DNA from: Anticarsia gemmatalis
Taxonomy: Eukaryota > Arthropoda > Insecta > Lepidoptera > Erebidae
Assembly (NCBI RefSeq): GCF_050436995.1
Contig: NC_134755.1
Location: 1,675,001 to 1,739,000, forward strand
Length of the DNA stretch: 64,000 nucleotides
Direction of reading: 5' to 3'
Every line of letters begins with the position of its first letter. The stretch's first letter is position 1. A program made the position numbers and the translations under genes. Positions 35,175 through 47,132 of the stretch are shown here, in pieces. Below the pieces are notes generated by a model, which saw nothing but the letters and a program-made list of their open reading frames with translations, had not been told where the DNA came from and did no database searches.

Positions 35175-36187
35175 TTGTTTTATTTGTGTAATTAACAATT
35201 ACAGCAATGTTAAATGGCACTTACAGAGGTGTAAAGCAATAGTAAATAATCGTAGCCGGTTTTAACAGTCTCGGTTTTGATCAATTGCTGAATGAAGATT
35301 GGTGTAGTTCTACAAATTTATTATTATAATCACTAAACCTGAGTTAAGTCCTAAATAATTAACAAATGATTTTGGTTTAAATATGTCTATTTTGTAAGTC
35401 AAAAAGAAAAAGCAACTAAAAGTTCATTCATCAGAATAGAAAGAGTTAAATTAAGACCTTATTTGTACATAATATTGCTGAAAAGTCTTTCAAACGTCAC
35501 CATTCCTCCATCCATGAAGGTGAACCAAACAAAAATAAATTCAACTTAAGGCATTTACAATCAAAATAGTTTCATAAACTTCGTATTTTATCACCAAAAC
35601 TATATCTTAGTGAAGCACTAATGAAAATAAGTTCTCAGTTAACTTTTCATTTATATTATTTAACAAAAGATTGAGAAACCAATAGTAAGTTTGGAGTGCT
35701 CTTATTGTTACAAATAGGTGAAGAATACTATCTCTATAAAGTTCTTAAATTTTCGTAAGTTTTTGCACCTGATTTTTTGCAAAATAAAAGTATTCTACGA
35801 GTGCAAATGCTATAGGTATTTGGTGCAGAAAGTTTCTAAGTCTTATGCGTAAAGTTTGTTTAGTTTGGTTCATAAATATAAGGATTGGCCTGCAAGCTTT
35901 ACGCATACAACTCCGCAACGCAAAGAATGGTCACAAGTTCGAGTCCTTCCTTGATATTGGTCTCTTTCAATAATTGAAGAAACCTTCGATAAGCTTAAGT
36001 TTTGAGTGAAGATATTTATATACAAAGAAAGTAACCTTAATGATAGCTTTTGCCCGTCCCGGGATTTGATTTTAAGACCTCTACGTGGCAGTCGTATACA
36101 CTGACAAATGCTTTAAAGAGGCAGCCTAAAATCCAACCAAATGAACCTATCAGTTTATTAAAACTGCTATAGCAAACATTAGGTTTG
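35175..36187. other. No gene seen
   Basis: Unassigned AT-rich DNA. Confidence 0.5.
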
Positions 36188-36190
36188 CAG

Positions 36191-36548
36191 TAGCTCGATT
36201 CTCTACTACTATCGACTACCGACAACCAACCTATCATCGAGAATTTTTGTATGATTTGATCAGTACCTCGATTCTCTACCACTATCGACTACCGACAACC
36301 GGCTAGCTATCGAAATTTTGACATTTAGAATGTACTGCCAAAATGTTTCCTACGACACCCGTCAGAGGCACTGATCAGATTTTCATACAATATTTCTCGA
36401 TGACAGTTCGGTTGTCGGTAGTCGATAGTAGTAGAGAATCGAGGCACAGCGCCTCTGATGGGCGTCGTAGGAAATATTTTGGCAGTGCATTCTAAATGTC
36501 AAAATTTCGAGGATTGACAGTACCGAATGCCTGTACAGAATCGCGCTA
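36191..36548 (+). mobile_element. CWG-type MITE, outer copy of second nested pair
   Basis: It is flanked by CAG (36188-36190 and 36549-36551). The left terminus is TAGCTCGATTCTCTACTACT and the right terminus ends GAATCGCGCTA. The internal word GATCAG|CGCC is split at its CAG by the inner copy. Removing the 183-bp insert and one CAG restores about 172 bp of continuous element. Confidence 0.8.
36264..36446 (-). mobile_element. CWG-type MITE, inner copy
   Basis: 183 bp, flanked by CAG (36261-36263 and 36447-36449) and inserted in the opposite orientation to its host. TIRs: TACCTCGATTCTCTACCACT on the left and TGCCTCGATTCTCTACTACT as reverse complement of the right. The host-derived sequence on both sides confirms the 3-bp duplication. 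Confidence 0.85.
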
Positions 36549-36551
36549 CAG

Positions 36552-39533
36552 TTGTCAACAGCAAATCGTTCTTATTGACGGGTGTTTGCCTCCAAAAATA
36601 GCTCCACAATCAAAACACGCCCTCAATAATCTTCCCAAACATCAAGTCAATCAGTCGTTGACAATCAAATCGATATTTCTGGAAGCTCAAAAGCTAAATA
36701 TTGAAATTTTCGGCTCAGCAAGGTGTCGCGAATGCAAATTGTATTTACTTTGGCAATGTTGTCGAGTCAACAGCGAATTCAAAGCGATGGTTAGATTATA
36801 TTCGACGTTTGGACACTTACGGAATGTTTTTCTACTTATTTTTACTTTTGGATTCGTTTCGTCACGGTCGTTTAGTAATTTCGGCTGTGGTGAAGGAAGA
36901 ATTGAAGGTAATAGATATTTTGTCGATGAGGAGAAAAAAATATTTTAGTATCATTGAAGTAAAATATAGTTACGAATCAAAATGCATCTTTTAGGCCAAA
37001 TATAAACACTACCACAAGTAGTCGTTACAGTCTATGAATTTATGGCCACTTAGTGAAGAAGAGGGGTGGCCAGGGTCTCGTCGTCTATAAGATGTTCGTG
37101 TTACATACATACATCTACCTAATGCTGAGTGCATGAGTCAATAAAAAAGTGACTAAATATTTGATTTACTTAACACAAACGCTACATGTGTGAAATATCA
37201 GCAAAAGAGATGTCACTCATTTGGACCGTGTTTCAATATTTTAGTCCAAAATGCACCACCTCCAAACTTCTCCACAAATCCTCAAGACCTCAGATAAATA
37301 ATACCACGAACAAAAACAGATTTGATCAAAGACCCGTGACCCAAATCCGAGCAGATATCGCAATCTATAAATAAACTAATTAGCACAACTTACTTATGGA
37401 GATAAGGCGAAGTTTCAAAGCAAAAACAGGAAGCGAGGCAAAACAAAATTGTTCCGAGCTGACGGCCTGATGTAATGAACGATGTTTTGTGATAAATTCA
37501 CAACGTTCTGTTTAAATATTTGATTTACAATGCCTAGAGCTTTTTGTAGGACTAGATTTCTTATTTTACTAAAGATGTTTATTTTATCTTGAAATAAAAT
37601 TTTATGTTTACAAGGAAATTTTATCGTCGTTTTCATTTGAAATTTGTGGTTAAACGGGCCCTGAGCAGAGTAAAGAAAAAATCGAATAGGTTTTTAACTA
37701 GCTACTGGCAAAATACCTAATTTATGTTATCTTATTAAATCTTATTTTGTTCCGCTACATTCTTACAAGATTTTTCTGTAATGGCAGCCAGATTATCACC
37801 CCAAAAAATTAAATCTAGTACATATTTAATTGCTTTATCAACCTTAGTAATGACACATAATCATCTTTAATATTCACTCTCTCTTTCACTCATTCTCAAA
37901 AGCAAAACAAAAATCAACATTCCAAGCTGTAGGTATAATACATATCAAATAACTTCCATTCACGAACACCTACCAGTAACACTCATACTCATGTAACACA
38001 ATTACCAACTAGCTGATACCATTGGCATCGCTAACCTTATTTCTAGTTTGAGAGCAAGGAAATAAAAGATTCCCCTTACAAGAGTAATCCAAGAGCATGT
38101 GCCGCGAATGGTCAGCGAGATAAGGCGGCTAATTTATAGCGTTTCAATACCTTCTGCAACAGATTTACGTGTTACTGGATGAGTTTGGAGAAAATGGAGT
38201 GAAAGAAATGTAGAATGATGTTTTTAAATTCCGTGGCTCTACTTTCCTGGTATGGTAAAAATATTGGTGAGCTCTTGAACTGAAAATGCGCATTGTGAAT
38301 TTAATGAAATTATATCTATAGTAACGAGCACATAGTGATGAGTACATTGTCCAGAAAAAAATACTATTCTTAAAGTGGTATGCATTGGTTTCGTCTGAAA
38401 ATGTTAGTTTGCTTTCATTTAGGGACATAATTATCAACCCGAATCACAGAATATTTGTTCCGTGAGGAGCTCGGCGAACTCCTGACGCAATAGAAATATT
38501 ATTAGGACCTCTCTAACAAGTGCATACAGCACGGATTCTCATTTTTTTATAGATTTTTTGGCGAACAACATCGTATCTATGCATTATATTTTTATATTGT
38601 TAAGGGAACAACTTGTTCTTTTACAAATGTTTCTTTTGCACATCCAGTAGTTCAAATTCCTCGTCGCTAAGCCAGAGGTCAGCAGATGTTGAGAATTTAG
38701 TTGTGCTCACGTGTTATTCTTTCACAAGTTATTTGTGTCTAGAGCTGTGAGACTTTTACTTGTTTCGATATTAAACAACTTGTTACCAACTATCGATACG
38801 ATCGTATTGTTTGCTCTCTGAGTGATAAACTATTGATGAATTTAGATCCCTTTTTTTCTAGTATACCGCAAGAATAGGGCTATTTCTAACGTAAATCTAT
38901 ATGGCAGTTCAATTAAAATTATTATTTAAGATATATGATTCTAATCGTACTAGACCCTGACTTTACACTAAGTTATTAAACTACCATAAGTTTTACAACA
39001 AATATTACCTAATTGTACTTATTCCAAATAAAGTTGATATAAGAATCGACATAGCAAACATTTCGAGTGAACTTAGAGTACACGTTTAATAATATTCCAT
39101 TAACCTACACAACTACCCTGTTGATTTACTGATATAAAGCTTTTTAATTTAAATCAAAATATTTTGGACACATATAAAAAGCACTCATACAATTTACCCC
39201 AAAAAGTATGATATACATCGAAAATAACAAGTAATATACAAGCCCAATGTGTCGGTTTAACCCGTGAACCGGTGTGCACACCGATAACAACCGCAGTGTA
39301 ACAATGAGGCGATTTCACACTAACTATTCATCAGTCCTGAGTCTGACACATAGCTTAGTGTGCACTATACCTATGTTATGTGTGTGCACTTAATGTGAAT
39401 ATGGGATATATGGGACATGGTGCAAATGCTATGTGTGTGTTAAATGTGTTTTCAAATTGTAAAGAATCTGTAACTGTGCTTGGTAGTAATAAAAAATTGC
39501 GCATATTATGTTTCTATCTAACTTTATTTATGA
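36552..39533. other. No supported gene; one 150-codon open frame and a palindrome
   Basis: An open frame at 36496-36948 begins inside the MITE and continues for about 400 bp beyond it. No domain is recognisable and an overlapping frame is also open, so chance is likely. A perfect 14-bp palindrome CGGTGTGCACACCG lies at 39270-39283. The remainder is AT-rich and unassigned. Confidence 0.45.
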
Positions 39534-39625
39534 TGTCCCACTGTTGGGCAAGGGTCTCCTCCCGCAATGAGGAAGGGGTTAGGCCTTGAGTCCACCACGC
39601 TGGCGTAATTGGCCAGCGTGGACTT
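39534..39625 (-). repeat. SINE/LINE 3'-end fragment with fold-back edge
   Basis: 'gtcccactgttgggcaaggg', 'ctcctcccgcaatgaggaag' and 'gagtccaccacgctggc' are the reverse complement of the moth 3' end seen at 10711-10800. At the right edge the sequence turns back on itself: CCACGCTGGC (39595-39604) and GCCAGCGTGG (39612-39621) are perfect inverted copies. Confidence 0.6.
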
Positions 39626-40420
39626 ATTTATTTATTTTAGATTTATGATTTGATTGAAGATGAGTCTTTGAAGTACATTAAATGAAAGTAATTAATTAAC
39701 GTAACACTATAACCTGTAGAACTACATTTTTAAGGCAACAGTGTCTAACAATTTTTTCATACAAATAATTAAAATAAATAAATAAATCTGTAAACACCAA
39801 AACCGAAACATACTGACACCAAACTCCTAACACACACGTATCGGATTAAACCCCGTGAACTAGCAAAACAAAACGCAATACATCTCGTACCTCACTAAAA
39901 CCTTTCGATACGAACTAATCTACTTAGTAAATTAAAGCGTATCTATTCGTACGAAAAGGGCTTGCATCAATCAACAAATAAAGCTTTAGGATATTTGCAA
40001 CCGTGTACTGTCACAGGCTGTTAATTCACCAACTGTTACCCCGAATCCGTTTCCATTTCAGCCCTTCTTCAAAAGAAATTTATCCTTATTTGGTAGTGAG
40101 TAAGGTTTTAAATAACTGTTGTGTTCGTGACGTCATCTCCGGATAAGAGCAATTACAATGGTTCTAAGTACGTCAGTAACGATATGTAGAGTTTCATTGG
40201 TAATTCCAGTTAATGTAGTTACAGTGTTATTAAGTGGTTAATTGTAAATTGTTAATTATTTTCAGTTTAGCTATTGATTAATAAAAATTGTAGCGATTTT
40301 TCAAGTCATTTTATTCACAAAAATCTTTCTTAGAAGTATAGGCAGATCCCATGTAATAACTATATGCAATAATCGAACTTGAGATCTAGTGATCGGCAGT
40401 CGCTTTTATAGGCGATTTTA
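39626..40420. other. No gene seen
   Basis: Unassigned AT-rich DNA. Confidence 0.5.
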
Positions 40421-40480
40421 TTGAGTCAGCTTGCGGCTATGGCCAGAGTAACGTGCGCTGAAACGTCAAGCAATTCGAAG
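40421..40480 (+). repeat. Moth interspersed repeat remnant
   Basis: 'gagtcagcttgcggctatgg' + 'ccagagtaacg' + 'gctgaaacgtcaagcaat' parallels 20160-20252. Confidence 0.35.
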
Positions 40481-40603
40481 TAAAATACATGTTTGCCTTA
40501 ATTTATTATTGTTTCGTATTACAAACGATAAAAATATAATTATAGCAAAAAGTTATAGTTTGACGATTATGTTTTAATTAAAAACAAATGTAGGTATGTA
40601 TAT

Positions 40604-40988
40604 GTTACTGTAAAAGCCCGAACTGTGGTAAATCCTAAGATTTTCCGGTAAAACCTAAAATTTACCAACTCTCAATGGTAAAAGTCCGAACAAGCCAGAG
40701 CTTAAAAACTATGTTACGAAATATAAAAAAGCAAAGCAAAGCGGCATGGGCAGGTTAGGTTAGAAGGCTAAGGTGGGAGCGAGCGAAGCGAAGCTCCCAC
40801 CTTAGCCTTCGTGGTTATTTTTTTTTAACCACCCAGAAGGAGGAGCCCCGCGAAGCGGGGCTCCGGCGACTTCTCGACATCATCAAGTGAATATAGGTAA
40901 AAGTTCGAAATAAAAGAATTGTTCGGACTTTTACCATTGCGAGTTGGTAAATCTTAGGATTTACCACCGTTCGGTCTTTTACAGTAAC
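40604..40988. mobile_element. Fold-back element with long TIRs and three internal hairpins
   Basis: The termini are near-identical inverted arms. The left reads GTTACTGTAAAAGCCCGAAC, then GGTAAATCCTAAGATTT ... AATGGTAAAAGTCCGAACAA. The right, reverse complemented, reads GTTACTGTAAAAGACCGAAC with the same continuation. The left arm (~89 bp) carries an extra GGTAAA..CCTAA.ATTT unit absent from the right (~69 bp). Between the arms lie three consecutive hairpins: an 18-bp perfect stem at 40763-40810, a 7-bp stem with a T8 loop at 40811-40832, and a 10-bp GC-rich stem with GAA loop at 40842-40864. There is no coding capacity. Flanks are TATAT-rich, so the target duplication is ambiguous. The superfamily is unknown. 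Confidence 0.75.
40763..40864. repeat. Three tandem hairpins inside the fold-back element
   Basis: Stem 1: GAAGGCTAAGGTGGGAGC with GCTCCCACCTTAGCCTTC, 12-nt loop. Stem 2: GTGGTTA with TAACCAC around eight T. Stem 3: GGAGCCCCGC with GCGGGGCTCC around GAA. All stems are uninterrupted. The GC content of stems 1 and 3 is far above the surroundings. Confidence 0.85.
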
Positions 40989-42997
40989 ATATATATAAAC
41001 AAATATAATCTGCTAATATACTGCTTCTGTGGCGTGATCGACAGTGTCCGACTACTCAGGTCGGACAACATGCTTTTGGTCTTTTTCTAATGTGTATTAG
41101 ATTATTTTCATAGTAGTCCGGAGTTTTGGTAACGTATTCAATATATAAGTTAAGTAAGACATTGTTAATGGCGAAACGTGGATACTCTTTCTTCTGCCCA
41201 CTTCTATGATCTACCTTTGGGTATAAATAAATAATAACAAACCAAATCCATCAAGTATATACTAACTAAATTAATCATTATATCCCACTTAATTTAAAGC
41301 TGCCATTTACGAACTGTAAAACAGTAGGAACATAATAAAAACAAAAGTACTACCTCATGTCGTTGGCTGTAATCTTTATGACCTAAACGCTAGAGAGCGG
41401 GATTAGCGTCAATTTATTACGTTGCCAACCCTAGCATTGTTCTGGAACTTTCGCAGGATTATAACGCGGTAGAATTATATTGATTGGTAATTAGAGATAA
41501 TTAGGGTTGAGGAAAATTGTAAAAGGTTTGATAGGAGATTTTTAATTGTGAATTCAGCCAAAAATTACTCAAAAAGATTGGCGGTTTTAAAGTTTTCTTT
41601 CCTTTTAATGTTACAATATATACAATTTTTTTCACCGACTGAGTATTTTTATTGTTTTTTTTATTCATCCTCTCTAACTGAAAAAGATGGTATTTTTCAC
41701 ATTTCGCTTTTGACAGTTTCTCTGCCTACATTTTTGAATAGCTAATGATAATTTTGAAATATTATAGGTTTCGTCATCATAATCTCCGTCGTTGAGAAGT
41801 TGATCTCTGAATGCACGACAGATAAGCAACAGAGAAACCAAGTTAACTTTGCTTTTACAAATGAATTTATGTACTCTAAATTTAAATAAATTGACCATGA
41901 AATTTCTAAAGAAAAGGAACTGAATTAAAAGCTCGGCCCTTTCCAAATAACTTTCAATCTAAGTAACACGAAAACGAAATTACTACCTTAATCGTAGCCA
42001 TTAAGTCCAAACACCTTCCGAAAAAAAATATTCCAATGACGAGGTCGATTTTATTGAACAGTAACGCACTAAGTAGAGGCGTATAATCTTTGGCAAATTT
42101 ACCTACAGGGTGTGTACAGTGGATCGATAATGCAAATTTTATGTAAAGAGACTGTGAGAGGGCAAATTTCTGTAGGGAAACCCTGAGCCGATCCAATCAG
42201 TGAATCTTAATAATATGTATCGAATGTTTAGTTTCGCAGGTTTATATTACAACCCTTACTTGGTGTTCTCGATTAGCTTTTGAGAAGTTTAATTTTGGTG
42301 TTACTGGTTGAGTGTTTTTGGTGAATTAGTGATCGATGTATTTTGGTTTTGACTTTGTTATATATTGAGTAAGATTGACCGTTTTTTCACCGGGATTGCA
42401 ACCTAAAATATAGACAAAATTCATATATTCCTATTTCTTATATTATTGCTTAAGCATTTTGTTTCCGAGTATAAAATACCCAAACATTTTACTACATAAA
42501 ATAAATATTTAAAGATCGAAAAATCTTCTTCTAAGCTAAAACACAATTGAATCGCTCTCTTTTCGTCAACATAAATCTTAAACGTAGCTTTTTTAACTTA
42601 TATTGGACAAAAGGACAAAAAAATACTAATTATCTTAAAACTATAGAATTTTACTAACCATTTTTTAAAAGCGTCTAGAAACAATTTCTTTAAACATCTC
42701 TACCACACAACGTCATATCCAAAATTCCATAGCAACACAACGTGGGTGTAACACGTTGAGTAATGCCTGTGTATATTTGTTTAAACCATATCAATATAAC
42801 CGTAACCCTCGCATAGTTTACTGAAAGGTCAAGCCCTTTCATTAAGTGCAGCATTCCGAGCGTTCTTGAAACTTGCCCGTGTTTTTCCGTATTTCGTTTT
42901 GAGATTTTGTTCTGGATCATTTGTTAGCGGTCTTTGTTTTTCTTTCGTTAGGACAACCTAACGATAGATTTTTTTTGGAAAAAGATTGAATGCTTTG
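40989..42997. other. No gene seen
   Basis: Unassigned AT-rich DNA; minus-strand open frames at 41674-41946, 41954-42196 and 42690-42920 have no recognisable domain. Confidence 0.5.
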
Positions 42998-43080
42998 CTG
43001 TCCCACTGCTGGACACTGATCAAAAATAACTTATTATTTATTTTCAGCCCATATTGTCCCACTGCAGGGCAAAAACCTTT
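42998..43080 (-). repeat. Two partial SINE/LINE 3' ends
   Basis: 'ctgtcccactgctggaca' (from about 42998) and 'attgtcccactgcagggcaa' (from about 43053) are two minus-strand copies of the ..TGCCCAGCAGTGGGACA.. terminus. They are separated by an AT-rich spacer. Confidence 0.5.
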
Positions 43081-43091
43081 CATTCTTCTTT

Positions 43092-43160
43092 TCACGAAAG
43101 CAATGCCCAAAAAAGAGATGGCAGGATGAATTGGACTCTCATAATGAAGACTGGCATAAA
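43092..43160 (+). pseudogene. LINE C-terminal coding remnant (PKKRWQDEL)
   Basis: The frame reads SRKQCPKKRWQDELDSHNED then WHK and a stop. This resembles the conserved 'GRPKKRW.DDI......DW...A' segment near the C-terminus of moth endonuclease/reverse-transcriptase LINE proteins. Only about 23 residues survive, and it runs opposite to the neighbouring 3' ends at 42998-43080, so it comes from a separate insertion. Confidence 0.5.
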
Positions 43161-46100
43161 TAGTTAGACAATTATATTATTAGACAGATATAGGTGGAAA
43201 TATTACATTTTGTTATACATATAATAAGTAGTGAATGTTTTTTCTTAGTTCAAAGACTGATCTGACGGTTGATATCAATGATTTAAATTTTGGTCAAAAC
43301 CAAGTCTTATAATTATGCATTGACTTACATCCAAGGCGATTTTAACGGAAATTTGAAAAAACTCAGTTCAAATGTCTTGCAAGCAATCAATAACAGGCCG
43401 GCTGTTGCAAAATATGTAAATTCCAATGCTATTATGGTATTGACACAGTACCATAATATGATTGTAGTCGTTTTTAAAGCTTTTGACCGTCAGAGTCTAT
43501 GAACATCCGCTTATAAGTAACAGGTTTTTATAGCTCATACATGCAGGATATTCTACGTAGCTATAAATATATACAAAATTCTGATAGCCACGAAAGTTGC
43601 AAACCCTACTCTCATTGTTTACGGCCCGGCGAATGTAATTGACTATGGCGCGTCGAGATGAAAAATAACATTCTGTGTGAGCACTGAGCAAGCCAATATT
43701 GCAAAAGAATGTTGTAAAAATATAAATATTGTAATAAAGTGTTTGTGATAGAAATAGGTTTAAGCAATTGAAAGACAATACATATTAAATACTTGAATAT
43801 CTCAAGATGACGATTTAAAGTAAAAAAATGAATTATCGGATATTAAATCCATATAAGATGACATAGAGAAATATGTTTTTATCGATTGAAACACAAAAAA
43901 TACAAGCCAATATCATCACAAACAATTTCAAAAAGATATCATTTTACACATTCGTTTATTATTTTTTAAATACATGCATTTATTATCCGTATATAAAGGC
44001 TCAAGCCGCCCACTGCAGTTTAAATGACGATACCATTACCTACGTATAATAATATTATATTGTCAATTTCTATAATCATTCAGTGAACCATGATTCCCTC
44101 AATTATTCATCACACACTATTGCAAAAGTCCCTAACAAGACAAAAACGAGTATCACACCGCTTTTACAAATACAAACCAACTTCCAATGAAATCTTAGTT
44201 ATAAGTTTTCAACGCATAACTGTGTGTTATTGAGTTAAGACGTGTCAAATTGGCGACTAACTCTAACTAAACTTGTTGGCATTTGACTGGAGTGAATTTG
44301 TAACTCCAGTCGCCCCTTGACGATAACTTGTGAATGTGGCTTGATTGTTGCTTTATAGGTTATGACTTCGTGTTTCATGGATTCCGCATACGGTTCGGTG
44401 ATGTATTGGTGATCTTTATAACGAATAATATTTAATATACCTACTAGTGCAGTAAGTACTAAGAAAAGTGTCAATTCTAAATACGCTACTGTGTGGTTTT
44501 GCAAAAAAACAGGTTTATGTTTAAAGTTCTATTTTGTCGTCTTCTGTAGTTATTAACAAGTCCAGTAACAAAGAATACTTAAATGTCGTATGAAATTCGA
44601 ATATTATTATGTTTTTAAAACATCGAAATAGTTTATTCTCCCCTTGCATAGTAGTCAAGGAACTTTTAATTCAGTCAAAGCGTTTACCATTGATTCGACT
44701 TAGTAACAAATTTAACCAGTTTGTATAATTGAACCCTTTTGATCTTGTTGTCTTCGATGATCTAGACGCATACGAGCTGTGTCACTCAATAGTTCATCGA
44801 ATATGGGCACCGTAGGAAGTAATATTGCATCATTTATTACTATAGTATATCATAGTAACAGTTCATAGTAACTTCAGGGAATCTGAAATAGTATATATCA
44901 GATTCCCTGAAGCATAAATAATAATATGAAGTTTTTTCATTAGTGATTTCCCAGTAAGAGCCTGTGTCTATACACAGTGATAATTTCATCTCGTGTTACG
45001 TAGAATCTATGTAGCTCTACTATTGGATTAGCGCCTTTTCATATTCATATCATTCATCGTGAAAATAATAAAGGTTGATGATTTATTCTTGTATTATTTT
45101 AACAATTAATATTTCTTGCCAATATTTAGTTACATTTTGATTTAATCGCAAGATTTTACATTTTATTTTTCTAAAAATATGTGTCTTTATCGTCACTTAC
45201 CATCAAGTGAGATAGAAGACACATGCCCCATTCAATATTAACATCGGAAACCAACTCTATGAGGGTTAAAAAAACGACGAAACACTTCGAAAAAAGGTAC
45301 TAGCAAGACTGGAATAATTTGAGACAAAATCCTAACTAAATTGTAATAAAAAAAACCATCAATTTAGAACATAGATGACTGTCATAGACTTTAATCTTTT
45401 GCGAAAACATTCTTCAATAGTTGTGTCAGCTTTCGACAGATAGGAATCAAATTGATACTTTACCAAAGCGAAGGGTTATCTAAAACGGTCACAGCGATCA
45501 TTCGCGGACCCCCAAAACATTCTAACACGATATCCATATTTAGGGAATACAAGAGGCGTCTGATTCCGCAACAGAGAAACTTCTCGATTTAATTTATACA
45601 CTTGTTTGGTTTTACTCTTATCGAGCGGAGACCAAGTTTCTTTGGAATCAGGAGAAATTACTACTGCCATTGTGAGTTCTCACACGGAAAAGTTTTCGAC
45701 TCGCAATGATCAAGTTTTGAATAGGTTTGTATTTTAGATATTCGATATTCCGATACTCGGGGAGTTCTAGTTACGGAACTATTCGAGTGGAATAAGTTTT
45801 CGATGTATATTTTTTGTTGAGTTTTGTGAGAATATGTTTTATATCAGTATGGAGTTGGAATAAGTGTCGTTATATTTCTTGTGTTGAAAGTCTTTGATAA
45901 AATGGGAAATATAAGTTGAATTTTTGTTATAGTACCTAAACATAAGTTGTTGTCGAGATTTATTTACGTATTAGTGGCTACGATAACTGAGATAAAAATT
46001 GCAATTAAATAAAGTATAGGTCTGCTTTGAAAAGAATCTTGTACAACAAAATGTGGAAATGAGATAATCAAATAGATGTTATAAAATAAGCTAATGCCTA

Positions 46101-46849
46101 AGATGGAAATAATAACTCGACATATTCTCAACAATAGGCTCCACAGCGTTACTCCTAGATAAATTGAAACGTACAGCTCCTATCAGATCTAACTAAACTT
46201 CACAAGGATATAACATAACCGCAGACCTTTACATTAATCAAACCTAGAAACATATTCAAAACATTGTAAAACTGTAAATAGAAGAGAAACTATTCGTTAA
46301 ATAGTTTTCGATGGAACTTTCCTTTAAACCAAACTCAAAACGCTTCTGTTTAGTATGAAAGTGGAAATCCAAAATCCCTTAAGCCATGTTACCGATTTAC
46401 AAACTTATAAACATCAATCTGATCATTGTAATTTAGTACTTATGTGTTTAATCTTAAGGTTGATAATAATAGTATATTAAAGTTTGTTTTAGAGTAAATG
46501 TGAGCGAATCCGACTGGCAACTTTATTTTCAAAGCGACAATTGCCCAACTAGGTTTTGCCAACTAATTGTTGAGATTACGGTTCACTTCGCTTACCAAGT
46601 TGTCGCTTAGATATTTGAATTTAATCTTGTTTAGGCTTTATGCCAATTTCATTGTTAACTTATGTTTTAGTTGGCTATAAATGTTTTGGTCTTTAACATA
46701 AAATTTTCTAAAACTGCAGCGTGCAGACATTCGTCATACCACGTATTTCACACCCTCAACTGTAGGCAGAGGTGGATACAAAATACACGTAGAAACAAAA
46801 ATTAAAACAATTTTGTAAAACCTGTTACTTAATGACTATAAGCTCGAGG
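43161..46849. other. No supported gene
   Basis: Unassigned AT-rich DNA. It holds the hairpin at 44872-44912 and a 64-codon minus-strand open frame at 45476-45670 with a good translation-start context; it matches nothing I know and is treated as a finding only. A loose inverted similarity is seen around 46505-46615 ('aagcgacaa' words). Confidence 0.45.
44872..44912. repeat. Perfect 15-bp hairpin
   Basis: CTTCAGGGAATCTGA and TCAGATTCCCTGAAG are exact inverted copies around the 11-nt loop aatagtatata. No flanking duplication or other copy was found. Confidence 0.8.
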
Positions 46850-46985
46850 ATGCTTTACCCTACATTGTCTTAATTTTTTGCCTCCCGAACACGAAAAATC
46901 TCGGTATGTATATGGATTGTTCTGTGAATGCGTGACAGTATTATTTTGGTCACCCATCCACAGAACAATCGATCCTTATTGTCGT
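46850..46985 (-). mobile_element. Decayed 5S-rRNA-like SINE with inverted promoter-box duplication
   Basis: On the minus strand TGTGGATGGGTGACC (C-box-like) is followed by 'taccgagatttttcgtgttc' + 'gggaggca', a decayed form of the subfamily I body. Between them lies an inverted copy of the box, giving 22-nt arms at 46915-46936 and 46949-46970 with 20 matching positions. Confidence 0.5.
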
Positions 46986-47079
46986 TACTTAGCCAGAAAC
47001 GTAAACAGAAACATTTTAACAATATTAAAAATTTATTAATAATCTGTTTAATTACCCTACCTAACCCCTTACTCTTTAT

Positions 47080-47132
47080 GAGAATCTCCTCCCGTACTGG
47101 AGGAGGGGCTAGAACTTGCCTAGTAGTGGAAA
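47080..47132 (-). repeat. SINE/LINE 3'-end fragment
   Basis: 'gaatctcctcccgtactgga' + 'ggaggggctagaacttg' corresponds to the middle of the 3' end at 39534-39625. Confidence 0.4.

Noticed and set aside
36496..36948. 150-codon open frame
   Set aside because: It starts inside a MITE, a second frame is open over the same DNA, and no domain or splice-bounded exon pattern is visible.
39380..39589. 69-codon open frame rich in GHGAN/CVLN words
   Set aside because: It lies on short GTGT-rich repeats and runs into a retroelement 3' end.
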